From positions 1 through 12,351 of the forward strand of contig CAPERS010000020.1 of assembly GCA_948607205.1 (NCBI GenBank): a stretch of DNA of 12,351 bases, read 5' to 3'. The position numbers were made by a program, and so were the translations under genes. Below the pieces are notes generated by a model. The model was not told the DNA's origin and did no database searches. It worked only from the letters and a program-made list of their open reading frames with translations. This document shows positions 6,294-12,296 of the stretch, one piece after another; the stretch's first letter is position 1; each line of letters starts with the position of its first letter. Origin of the DNA: an uncultured Eubacteriales bacterium. GTDB taxonomy: Bacteria > Bacillota > Clostridia > Christensenellales > UBA1242.

Positions 6294-6306
6294 GTGGCTT
6301 AGCCAC
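6294..6306. repeat. TNA-loop palindrome after mnmE
   Basis: GTGGC-TTA-GCCAC, 5-bp arms and a 3-nt loop, 10 bp after the mnmE stop. It has the same design as the jag-leader palindromes (compare GTGGC-TAA-GCCAC at 2667-2679). AGT/ACT further out can lengthen the stem with a bulge. Only a weak T content follows, so it is a poor terminator. Confidence 0.7.
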
Positions 6307-6340
6307 TTACTAAGAACAAAAAATAATATAAAAAATAAAT

Positions 6341-6355
6341 GGTGCATAATGCACC
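6341..6355. repeat. TNA-loop palindrome just before the mnmG ribosome binding site
   Basis: GGTGCA-TAA-TGCACC, 6-bp arms with a TAA loop, ending only 3 bp before the AAAGGA ribosome binding site of mnmG (6359-6364). Same family as those in the jag leader. Its place could let it act on translation start, but no evidence beyond position is available. Confidence 0.7.
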
Positions 6356-6369
6356 CACAAAGGAAACAT

Positions 6370-8229
6370 ATGGAAGAATTTGACGCGATAGTTATTGGTG
6401 CAGGTCATGCTGGATGTGAAGCAGGCCTTGCGCTTGCAAGAACTGGAAATAAAACACTTTTGTTGACACTGAGTTTGGACGCAGTGGCTTTTTTGGCGTG
6501 CAATCCTTCTATTGGCGGAACAGCAAAAGGTCAACTTGTATCTGAAATAGACGCACTTGGTGGCGAAATGGGTGTCAATATCGATAAAACACTTATTCAA
6601 CTGCGCATGCTTAACAGCGGGAAGGGCCCAGCAGTGCAAAGTCTGCGCGCACAGGCAGATAAAAATCGCTATCATGAAGAAATGAAAAAGACTATTGAAA
6701 ACACCCCTAACCTATTTTTAAGGCAAGGCGAAGCTGTTGATATTGAGATTTGCGAAGACGGAACAAAGATAGTTGAAAGCGCAGTTGGAAAGAAATATAA
6801 ATGCCGTGCGATTGTGTTTGCAACTGGTGTTTATCTTAAAAGTCGAATAATCATTGGTGACTACACAAAAGATGTCGGACCAAACGGTTTTATGAATGCC
6901 CAAAAACTTTCTGACAGTCTGAAAAAATTAGGCTTAACACTCATGCGTTTCAAAACTGGAACGCCAGCGAGAATAAACTCTCGCAGTATTGATTACAGCA
7001 AGCTTGAAATTCAAAAAGGCGAAGAAGAGATTCAAAATTTCTCTTTCATCACAAAAAGAAAAAACAAAAATAGTGCGGTTTGCTACCTCACCTACACTGA
7101 CGAAAACACCCATAATATAATCAGAGAAAATCTTGACAAAGCGCCCGTTTTTTCAGGACTTATCAAAGGTGTTGGGCCACGATACTGCCCTTCTATTGAA
7201 ACCAAAATTGTTCGCTTTGCTGACAAAGAACGTCATCAACTTTTCTTAGAGCCTGAGGCGCTTTCAACCAATGAGGTTTACATTCAAGGCTTTTCAACCT
7301 CAATGCCTGTTGAGGTTCAAGAGAAGATGATTCGCTCTGTTAAAGGCCTTGAAAACGCTGAAATTATGCGTGACAGTTATGCGATTGAATATGACTGCAT
7401 TGACCCAACCGAACTTTTGCCAACGCTTGAATATAAAAAAGTGAAAGGTCTGTTTTTCGCTGGACAAATCAACGGCACAAGCGGATACGAAGAGGCTGGT
7501 GCGCAGGGAATTATTGCAGGGATAAATGCCAACTGCTATCTCAAAGGCAAGGAACAACTGGTGCTTAAACGCAGTGATGGATATATCGGCGTTCTGATTG
7601 ACGACATCGTCACAAAAGGCACAGAAGAGCCATATCGAATGATGACTTCGCGTGCTGAATATCGACTGCTTTTAAGGCAAGATAACGCTGACCTTCGATT
7701 GACAGAAATCGGTCGAAAATTCGGACTTGTAGATGACAAACGCTATAAGATATTCAAGAAAAAACAAAAAGACCTTGAAAAGATTTTTGAGATAACAAAA
7801 ACAAAATTTAAGATAGACGACACAATCAAAAAACTTTATAAGGACAACAATGAAAGCGTGCCAACAAACAGCGTGACCATTTCAGATATGCTGAAAAGAC
7901 CAAATCTTGACGCTTTCAAAGTGAATGATGTGCTACATGTGTTTGATAATTTCACTTTTGAAGTTGTTAATGAAATGAATATTATGTGCAAATATCAAGG
8001 TTATTTAAAACAACAAGAAGAAGATATTGCAAAGTTCCAAAAGAATGAAAGTTTGACAATTCCGCCGGAGTTTAGTTACAAAAACTTGCACGGCATTCGT
8101 CTTGAAGCGTGCGAAAAACTTGACGCAATAAGACCATTAAACATCGGTCAAGCGTCACGCATTTCAGGAGTTTCCCCTTCTGACATCGCAGTGCTTTCAG
8201 TTCTGGTGAAGAAGTTTAAAGGACAATAA
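6370..8229 (+). CDS. mnmG: tRNA uridine-5-carboxymethylaminomethyl modification enzyme MnmG (GidA)
   Basis: 619 residues from the ATG at 6370. This start is chosen because AAAGGA (6359-6364) precedes it and the FAD-binding Rossmann motif starts at once (MEEFDAIVIGAGHAGCEA, GAGHAG 10-15). The frame is open further up to GTG 6292, but that stretch contains the two palindromes and is not MnmG-like. MnmG is the FAD/NADH partner of MnmE in forming cmnm5U34. Other visible signatures are FLACNPSIGGTAKG (C44), FKTGTPARI, RYCPSIE, GTSGYEEAGAQG and MTSRAEYRLLLRQDNAD, and a helical C-terminus with NIGQASRISGVSPSDI that contacts MnmE and tRNA. Length and motifs are complete. It is probably co-transcribed with mnmE across an 85-bp gap. 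Confidence 0.98.
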   Translation: MEEFDAIVIGAGHAGCEAGLALARTGNKTLLLTLSLDAVAFLACNPSIGGTAKGQLVSEIDALGGEMGVNIDKTLIQLRMLNSGKGPAVQSLRAQADKNRYHEEMKKTIENTPNLFLRQGEAVDIEICEDGTKIVESAVGKKYKCRAIVFATGVYLKSRIIIGDYTKDVGPNGFMNAQKLSDSLKKLGLTLMRFKTGTPARINSRSIDYSKLEIQKGEEEIQNFSFITKRKNKNSAVCYLTYTDENTHNIIRENLDKAPVFSGLIKGVGPRYCPSIETKIVRFADKERHQLFLEPEALSTNEVYIQGFSTSMPVEVQEKMIRSVKGLENAEIMRDSYAIEYDCIDPTELLPTLEYKKVKGLFFAGQINGTSGYEEAGAQGIIAGINANCYLKGKEQLVLKRSDGYIGVLIDDIVTKGTEEPYRMMTSRAEYRLLLRQDNADLRLTEIGRKFGLVDDKRYKIFKKKQKDLEKIFEITKTKFKIDDTIKKLYKDNNESVPTNSVTISDMLKRPNLDAFKVNDVLHVFDNFTFEVVNEMNIMCKYQGYLKQQEEDIAKFQKNESLTIPPEFSYKNLHGIRLEACEKLDAIRPLNIGQASRISGVSPSDIAVLSVLVKKFKGQ

Positions 8230-8311
8230 ATAAAAATAATCCTACGTTTTGTAGATTTAAAGTCAGTAATAGTTACAATTTGTATGATAAAAAATTTTTT
8301 TGATAAATTAT

Positions 8312-8340
8312 TTGTTTTTCTTAATTATTTAACTTAAAAT
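8312..8340 (+). promoter_or_regulatory. Possible promoter of the small Cys-rich gene
   Basis: TTGTTT (8312-8317), 17 bp, TAAAAT (8335-8340), 23 nt before the ATG at 8364 and followed by an AAAAGGAG ribosome binding site. Hexamers match consensus only in part and the region is very AT-rich, so this is tentative. The 134-bp gap after mnmG has no convincing terminator. Confidence 0.4.
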
Positions 8341-8363
8341 AAAGTTATAAAAAGGAGAAACAA

Positions 8364-8600
8364 ATGAAAAATGATTGTCAAAATTTTATTCAATATTATG
8401 CATTCAGTAAGGAGGCAAAACGTTTTTTCAGGATTGAAAAAGGACATTGCACAAAAAGACGCAAATTAGATTGCGAAAATTGTCCATATTATGTTCCACA
8501 AAATATAAAAAATGAAAGGATGTATTTCGCTGTTAATATGACGATGTTATATATTAGAAAAGTTTTGGATAAACTTGAACATGAAATCTCAAAAATGTAA
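8364..8600 (+). CDS. Small Cys-rich unknown protein
   Basis: 78 residues with a strong ribosome binding site (AAAAGGAG ending 8 nt before the ATG), which supports a real gene. Composition is basic and aromatic. Cys at 5, 29, 37 and 40 with H28 (GHCTKRRKLDCENCPYYV) looks like a small zinc-binding motif, C-x7-C-x2-C with H or C5 as fourth ligand. The C-terminal third (about 52-78) should form a helix. No membrane segment. It sits between mnmG and rsmG, which are neighbours in many Bacillota, so it is an insertion in conserved order. I cannot name a family; a small nucleic-acid-binding or regulatory protein is possible but unproven. Confidence 0.75.
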   Translation: MKNDCQNFIQYYAFSKEAKRFFRIEKGHCTKRRKLDCENCPYYVPQNIKNERMYFAVNMTMLYIRKVLDKLEHEISKM

Positions 8601-8610
8601 AAGCAAAGAC

Positions 8611-8639
8611 TTGCATTTTTGATTAAAAAGAAGTAATAT
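8611..8639 (+). promoter_or_regulatory. Possible promoter directly before rsmG
   Basis: TTGCAT (8611-8616), 17 bp, TAATAT (8634-8639), then 6 nt and the ATG at 8646. The geometry is the same as at mnmE, and there is no good Shine-Dalgarno, only GAAG about 13 nt upstream. The -10 match is weak (4 of 6), so rsmG could instead be read through from the gene before it. Confidence 0.4.
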
Positions 8640-8645
8640 AAAACC

Positions 8646-9347
8646 ATGCAAAACAAAACTATGGAAGTGTTTAAAAAATATGGAATAGAATTGACAGACA
8701 AGCAAGTTGGTCAGTTTGTTTCTTATTATAAATTTTTGGTTGAAGAAAATAAAAAGTTTAACCTCACCTCAATCACTGATGAGGACGGCGTGTGCTTTAA
8801 GCACTTTTTGGATAGTGTCTTGCCAGAAAAAGAAATCCCTCAAAATGCAAAGGTTATTGATGTTGGCACTGGTGCAGGCTTTCCGGGAATTCCCCTCAAA
8901 ATACTCCGTCCAGACATCGAAATCACTTTGCTTGACAGCCTGCAAAAGCGTGTCAACTTTTTGAAACAAGTGGTTGAACTTCTTGGGCTTGAACAAGTGA
9001 ATTGCGTGCATGATCGTGCCGAAGACTATTGCAAAAAAACGCGCGAAAGATTTGATATTGCCCTATCGCGTGCAGTGGCGCAAATCCCGACGCTTGCAGA
9101 ATATCTGTTGCCATTTGTCAAAATTGGTGGCAAAGTGATAATGTATAAAGCGCAGAAGGCGGACGAAGAAATCGAACTTGGCAAAAAGGCTATTGAAACT
9201 TTGGGTGGAAAAATTGTAAACGTTTCAAATATAAACATTGCTGAAATTGACGCTCAGCGCACACTTGTTTTCATTTCAAAAATCAAGTCAACACCAACAA
9301 AATACCCTCGCACCAAAAATCTACCAAAGACAAAACCGATTGTGTAA
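8646..9347 (+). CDS. rsmG: 16S rRNA (guanine-N7)-methyltransferase RsmG (GidB)
   Basis: 233 residues. RsmG methylates N7 of G527 (E. coli numbering) in 16S rRNA using S-adenosylmethionine; loss gives low-level streptomycin resistance in several bacteria. Visible features are the N-terminal helical region with FNLTSIT (38-44), KHFLDS (52-57), the SAM-binding loop VIDVGTGAGFPGIPLKI (70-86), the acidic end of the next strand (LLDSLQKRVNFL), and the later SRAVA motif followed by KIGGKVIMYKA. The length is normal, with a short basic, Pro/Thr-rich tail. The start may be M1 (8646) or M6 (8661). A 13-bp palindrome (8792-8804) lies within the codons for V-C-F-K-H. Confidence 0.97.
   Translation: MQNKTMEVFKKYGIELTDKQVGQFVSYYKFLVEENKKFNLTSITDEDGVCFKHFLDSVLPEKEIPQNAKVIDVGTGAGFPGIPLKILRPDIEITLLDSLQKRVNFLKQVVELLGLEQVNCVHDRAEDYCKKTRERFDIALSRAVAQIPTLAEYLLPFVKIGGKVIMYKAQKADEEIELGKKAIETLGGKIVNVSNINIAEIDAQRTLVFISKIKSTPTKYPRTKNLPKTKPIV
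8792..8804. repeat. TNA-loop palindrome inside rsmG
   Basis: GTGCT-TTA-AGCAC, 5-bp arms with a TTA loop: the same design as the palindromes before jag and mnmG, here inside the coding region at codons 49-53 (V-C-F-K-H). The protein has its normal length at this point, so it is not an inserted segment. Confidence 0.5.
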
Positions 9348-9438
9348 GCCAAAATGAACAAGTGAGGATCTTTCATTATAAAGTTTTGATGTATATAATA
9401 GATAGAACTAACTATATAAGTGATATTTCCTCAAAAAT

Positions 9439-9469
9439 AAAAAACACCAAGTTTAATAGGTGTTTTTTT
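9439..9469. terminator. Bidirectional rho-independent terminator between rsmG and the convergent gene
   Basis: AAAAAACACC (9439-9448) pairs with GGTGTTTTTT (9459-9468) around a 10-nt loop. There are T-runs on both strands, so it can end rsmG transcripts and those of the minus-strand gene that stops at 9474-9472. Confidence 0.9.
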
Positions 9470-9471
9470 GT

Positions 9472-9933
9472 TTAAAATGGAAGTTCATTATCATTATCAT
9501 TTTTGGCAGTATCACTGTCTTCAACAACAGGACTAAACGCGTTATTATATTCAGTTTCATCGCAGTAAGGAGTATTGATTTGATTATTATTTTTCGCCAT
9601 ATCTGAAAGTTGCTGGCATGCAAGAGTCAATTCTTCGATAGTGGTTTTAGTCGATTTAATTGTTTTTGCTGTTAAAGAAGAGTATGCCCTTTTCAGTTCC
9701 TCTTCTTTTTGGGGAATAAAAGCCTCTTCTTTTGTCGTATCAAACCCTAACTTTTTTGCTTTTTGTAGCCAAATATTATAAGCCTGCTTAGCTTCCTGAG
9801 TTTTTTTGCAGACTTTTTCAAAAGTTCCATATTTTTCTTCCGTATATTTCTTGCGATTTAAAATCATGCGTGTTTGAAGTTCAAGTTGAAAAAAGTATTG
9901 TTTAGCAGATTTTGAAAGTTCCATTATTCTCAT
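9472..9933 (-). CDS. Unknown helical protein with an SSB-like acidic C-terminal tail
   Basis: 153 residues, starting at ATG 9933 behind AAGGAG (9946-9941). The first 110 residues are rich in Lys, Glu, Gln and Ala and look mostly helical, probably coiled coil, with no sign of an OB fold. The last 30 residues are acidic and polar, ending in DNDNELPF. This resembles the C-terminal tip of bacterial single-stranded DNA-binding proteins (acidic run then L/I-P-F), which docks many DNA repair and replication enzymes. I infer that the protein may bind the same partners or mimic SSB; the family itself is not recognised. It is convergent to rsmG and divergent from parA, and is an insertion in the usual rsmG-parA order. 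Confidence 0.8.
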   Translation of the reverse strand: MRIMELSKSAKQYFFQLELQTRMILNRKKYTEEKYGTFEKVCKKTQEAKQAYNIWLQKAKKLGFDTTKEEAFIPQKEEELKRAYSSLTAKTIKSTKTTIEELTLACQQLSDMAKNNNQINTPYCDETEYNNAFSPVVEDSDTAKNDNDNELPF

Positions 9934-9952
9934 ATTATTACTCCTTAAATTT

Positions 9953-9981
9953 ATTCTAACATAAAAAAGAATATTTGTAAA
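9953..9981 (-). promoter_or_regulatory. Promoter of the SSB-tail gene
   Basis: On the minus strand TTTACA (9981-9976), 17 bp, TAGAAT (9958-9953), followed by AAGGAG and ATG 9933. The sequence from -35 to -10 closely resembles the promoter at 4176-4203 (shared ACAAATAT, TTTTATG and TAGAATA blocks), but this one has a ribosome binding site. Confidence 0.75.
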
Positions 9982-10066
9982 TACTTAATGAAAAATATTA
10001 TTTTAAAAATGCTAAAAAATTAAGAGTTTATATGCGTTTTTTCTTTATTTTTTCTTTATTTTATTG

Positions 10067-10072
10067 TATAAT
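10067..10072 (+). promoter_or_regulatory. -10 element of the parA-parB promoter
   Basis: A perfect TATAAT lies 19 nt before the parA ATG. The -35 at 17-bp distance (TTTATT, 10044-10049) is weak. The predicted leader is about 12 nt and consists mainly of the AGAGGA ribosome binding site (10079-10084). Confidence 0.6.
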
Positions 10073-10091
10073 TTAGTTAGAGGATTTTACT

Positions 10092-10910
10092 ATGGGAAAA
10101 ATTATTGCTTTTGCGAATCAAAAAGGCGGAGTTGGAAAGACGACAACATGCATAAATTTGTCTGCTTATATTTCTGCTATGGGTAAAAAGGTTTTGGTTG
10201 TTGACATGGACCCTCAAGGTAACGCGACAAGCGGGTTGGGAATTGATAAAGACAGCGAAATGAAAACTATTTATGACCTTATTTCAGGAGACAGCACGGC
10301 CGATGAGGTTATCAAAATGACCATCGTTGAAGGGCTTGATGTTTTGCCGTCAACCGTTGACCTTGCTGGTGCTGAACTTGAAATGGTGCAGATGCCACAA
10401 CGTGAGAAGATTTTGAAAGGCATTCTTGACCCACTGCGTGAGAGATATGATTTCATCATGATTGACTGCCCTCCGTCCCTTGGGCTTATCACTGTCAATG
10501 CGCTGACCGCATGCAATAGTGTGATAATTCCAATGCAGTGCGAATATTATCCGCTCATGGGTATCACTCAACTGATGAACACAATCAGGCTTATCAAATA
10601 CCACCTTAATCCAGAGATTGATATCGAAGGTGTTGTGATGACGATGAAAGACAAAAGGTCAAATCTCACTAATCAAGTTAGTGATGAGATTCTTAAATTC
10701 TTTGGGAAAAAGGTTTTCTTTACTTACATTCCACGAAATATTCGTTTGGCAGAAGCGCCAAGTCATGGTGAGCCTATTCTTATTTATGAACCTTCTTCAA
10801 AAGGTGCAGATGCATATTTAAGTTTGGCAGAAGAATTTTTGAATAGAAACAAGATAAGTTATAAAAACATAACAAAAGATACAAAAATTAAGTTAAGAGA
10901 GGTGAAGTAA
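10092..10910 (+). CDS. parA: Chromosome partitioning ATPase ParA (Soj)
   Basis: 272 residues. ParA/Soj is a MinD-type ATPase that dimerises on ATP, binds DNA, and with ParB-parS moves and organises replication origins; Soj also regulates DnaA in Bacillus. The deviant Walker A KGGVGKTT (11-18) has the signature K11. Walker A' VVDMDPQGNATSGLG contains D38, and Walker B is FIMIDCPPSLG. The conserved CEYYPLMG segment and the LAEAPSHG-x-PI stretch are present. After the core, about 20 residues form a basic tail (to KLREVK). The start is fixed by AGAGGA seven bases before the ATG. It is followed after 1 bp by parB, so the two form an operon. Confidence 0.97.
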   Translation: MGKIIAFANQKGGVGKTTTCINLSAYISAMGKKVLVVDMDPQGNATSGLGIDKDSEMKTIYDLISGDSTADEVIKMTIVEGLDVLPSTVDLAGAELEMVQMPQREKILKGILDPLRERYDFIMIDCPPSLGLITVNALTACNSVIIPMQCEYYPLMGITQLMNTIRLIKYHLNPEIDIEGVVMTMKDKRSNLTNQVSDEILKFFGKKVFFTYIPRNIRLAEAPSHGEPILIYEPSSKGADAYLSLAEEFLNRNKISYKNITKDTKIKLREVK

Positions 10911-10911
10911 T

Positions 10912-11868
10912 ATGAGCACAAAAAAAGGACTTGGAAGAGGACTTGAATCGCTCTTTGGCTTTTATGAAGAGGATAATAGTAATCAAAATATAACTAATAA
11001 TACACCAAAAGAGAAAGTGGTAGACAAGTCAGTTTCTGAACTTGATATAAACAAGCTCTACCCTAACCCAAATCAGCCAAGAAAGTATTTTGATGATGAT
11101 GCTTTGCAAGAACTTGCAAACTCAATCAAGATTCATGGCGTGATTCAACCTATCATTGTTAATAAAGAAGAGGGGGATAAATATCTTATCATTGCTGGTG
11201 AACGTCGTTGGCGTGCATCAAGAATTGCAGGTCTTTCTTCTGTTCCTGTAGTTATTAAAAACTATACTGAAAAGCAAGTCAAAGAAGTTTCCCTTATTGA
11301 GAACTTGCAACGTGAAGATTTAAATCCAATCGAAGCTGCACGAGCAATCAAGCAACTTATGGAAGAATATAACTTCACGCAAGAAGCAGTAGCTGACAGA
11401 ATCGGTAAGAGTCGTCCAAACATTACAAACACTTTGCGTTTGCTTACTTTATATCCAGATGTTATCAAAATGGTTGAAGATGGCAGACTTTCTTCTGGTC
11501 ATGCAAGGGCGCTTGTTGTGGTTGAAGACACAAATCAACAAATTAGGCTTGCAAAAAATGCTTGTGACGGCAAAATGAGCGTGCGCGATCTTGAAAAAGC
11601 TGTTAAGAATTATCTTAATCCCGCAAAGAAGCCAGTTGCTAAGGTTGCAGAGCAATCATTGGAACTTAAAGAACTTATCGCAGATATGCAACGTGTTTTT
11701 GCAACCAAGGTTTCTGCGATTGGAAATGATAACAAAGGTCGCATTTACATAGATTATTATTCAAGAGATGATCTGGATAGGCTTGCAGATATGATTGAAC
11801 TTTTGAAGAAGAAAGAAATCACACTTGCAGATTTAAGAAATTATAATAAAAGGAACAAAAATCAGTAA
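10912..11868 (+). CDS. parB: Chromosome partitioning protein ParB (Spo0J)
   Basis: 318 residues. ParB is a CTP-dependent DNA clamp that loads at parS and spreads along DNA to seed segregation and SMC loading. Order of parts: N-terminal peptide KKGLGRGLESLF (4-15), which in the family contacts ParA; a variable linker; the CTP-binding domain with GERRWRA (96-102) and ENLQRED (130-136); the helix-turn-helix region (TQEAVADRIGKSRPNITNTLRLL) that reads parS; LSSGHARAL; and a C-terminal dimerisation domain ending near ADLRNYNK. The ribosome binding site is AGAGGTGA (10897-10904), inside the end of parA. Its target sites are present at 12102-12221, only about 230-350 bp downstream. Confidence 0.97.
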   Translation: MSTKKGLGRGLESLFGFYEEDNSNQNITNNTPKEKVVDKSVSELDINKLYPNPNQPRKYFDDDALQELANSIKIHGVIQPIIVNKEEGDKYLIIAGERRWRASRIAGLSSVPVVIKNYTEKQVKEVSLIENLQREDLNPIEAARAIKQLMEEYNFTQEAVADRIGKSRPNITNTLRLLTLYPDVIKMVEDGRLSSGHARALVVVEDTNQQIRLAKNACDGKMSVRDLEKAVKNYLNPAKKPVAKVAEQSLELKELIADMQRVFATKVSAIGNDNKGRIYIDYYSRDDLDRLADMIELLKKKEITLADLRNYNKRNKNQ

Positions 11869-11892
11869 AAATGGGCAAAGATGCCCTTTTTT
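11867..11892 (+). terminator. Rho-independent terminator after parB
   Basis: GGGCA (11873-11877), loop AAGA, TGCCC (11882-11886) followed by six T. An A-run before the stem pairs with the T-run. It begins at the parB stop codon. A second small hairpin, ATGCA-AAAA-TGCAT, follows at 11894-11907. Confidence 0.9.
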
Positions 11893-12101
11893 CATGCAAA
11901 AATGCATTGCGCTTACGATATTTTTTCTAAAATAAGCCCAGAGCCAATTTTAAGCTTTTTAATGAATATTCCCTCATTTAAAATCTGTCAAAACAAGATG
12001 TTTTTATTATATAAAATCTGTTTTTGATAATTATATCTTTCATATTATATTTACAAAAAAACCTTTTGAGACTCTCATATTTCAAGATGCGTTTAACTGA
12101 A
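11893..12101. other. AT-rich gene-free region between the parB terminator and the parS sites
   Basis: No open frame of note on either strand and no Shine-Dalgarno with a start codon. It contains AAAATCTGT twice (near 11980 and 12013) and long A/T runs. I find no DnaA box of the TTATCCACA type. It may be spacer DNA or part of an origin region that continues past the window, but nothing seen here proves that. Confidence 0.6.
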
Positions 12102-12117
12102 AGTTTCACGTGAAACG
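12102..12117. promoter_or_regulatory. parS: parS site 1 (ParB binding)
   Basis: AGTTTCACGTGAAACG: the 14-bp core GTTTCACGTGAAAC (12103-12116) is a perfect palindrome identical to the classic parS core. The outermost bases differ from the TGTTNCACGTGAAACA consensus. Confidence 0.93.
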
Positions 12118-12154
12118 ATAATTATTTTTTTAAAAAAGTTACAAGCTTATAGAA

Positions 12155-12170
12155 TGTTTCACATGAAACA
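12155..12170. promoter_or_regulatory. parS: parS site 2 (ParB binding)
   Basis: TGTTTCACATGAAACA: matches the 16-bp parS consensus except that the centre is CACATG instead of CACGTG. It lies 53 bp after site 1 (start to start). Confidence 0.9.
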
Positions 12171-12205
12171 TTTTTTGTTTTAACTATGTAATTTAATAGC
12201 ACAAA

Positions 12206-12221
12206 TGTTTCACATGAAACA
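12206..12221. promoter_or_regulatory. parS: parS site 3 (ParB binding)
   Basis: TGTTTCACATGAAACA, identical to site 2 and 51 bp after it. It has the same CACATG centre. Confidence 0.9.
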
Positions 12222-12265
12222 TTTTTAACTTAACAAGTATTTTCTTATAAAATAATGCACTGAAA

Positions 12266-12296
12266 AATACTTTTGGTTTATAATTTGCAAAGTATT
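12266..12296. repeat. Inverted repeat at the entry of the 22-bp repeat array
   Basis: AATACTTT (12266-12273) and AAAGTATT (12289-12296) are perfect 8-bp inverted arms, 15 bp apart. The right arm is the start of the first 22-bp unit, so the left arm is an inverted copy of the repeat core. Confidence 0.55.

Noticed and set aside
6292..6369. N-terminal extension of MnmG from GTG 6292
   Set aside because: The added 26 residues are encoded by palindromic leader DNA, lack a ribosome binding site, and are not MnmG-like; ATG 6370 has AAAGGA and starts the FAD domain.
8237..8262. CTAC-GTTTT-GTAG hairpin as an mnmG terminator
   Set aside because: The stem is only 4 bp and no T-run follows.
9363..9432. 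Possible small RNA between TATAAT (9394-9399) and the terminator at 9439, flanked by TGAGGA/TCCTCA inverted repeats
   Set aside because: No acceptable -35 at the right distance, and the region is simply the rsmG 3' end plus AT-rich spacer; not enough to call an RNA gene.
11300..11320. ACGTGAA inside parB as a fourth parS
   Set aside because: Only the right half resembles parS; the left half mismatches at nearly every position.
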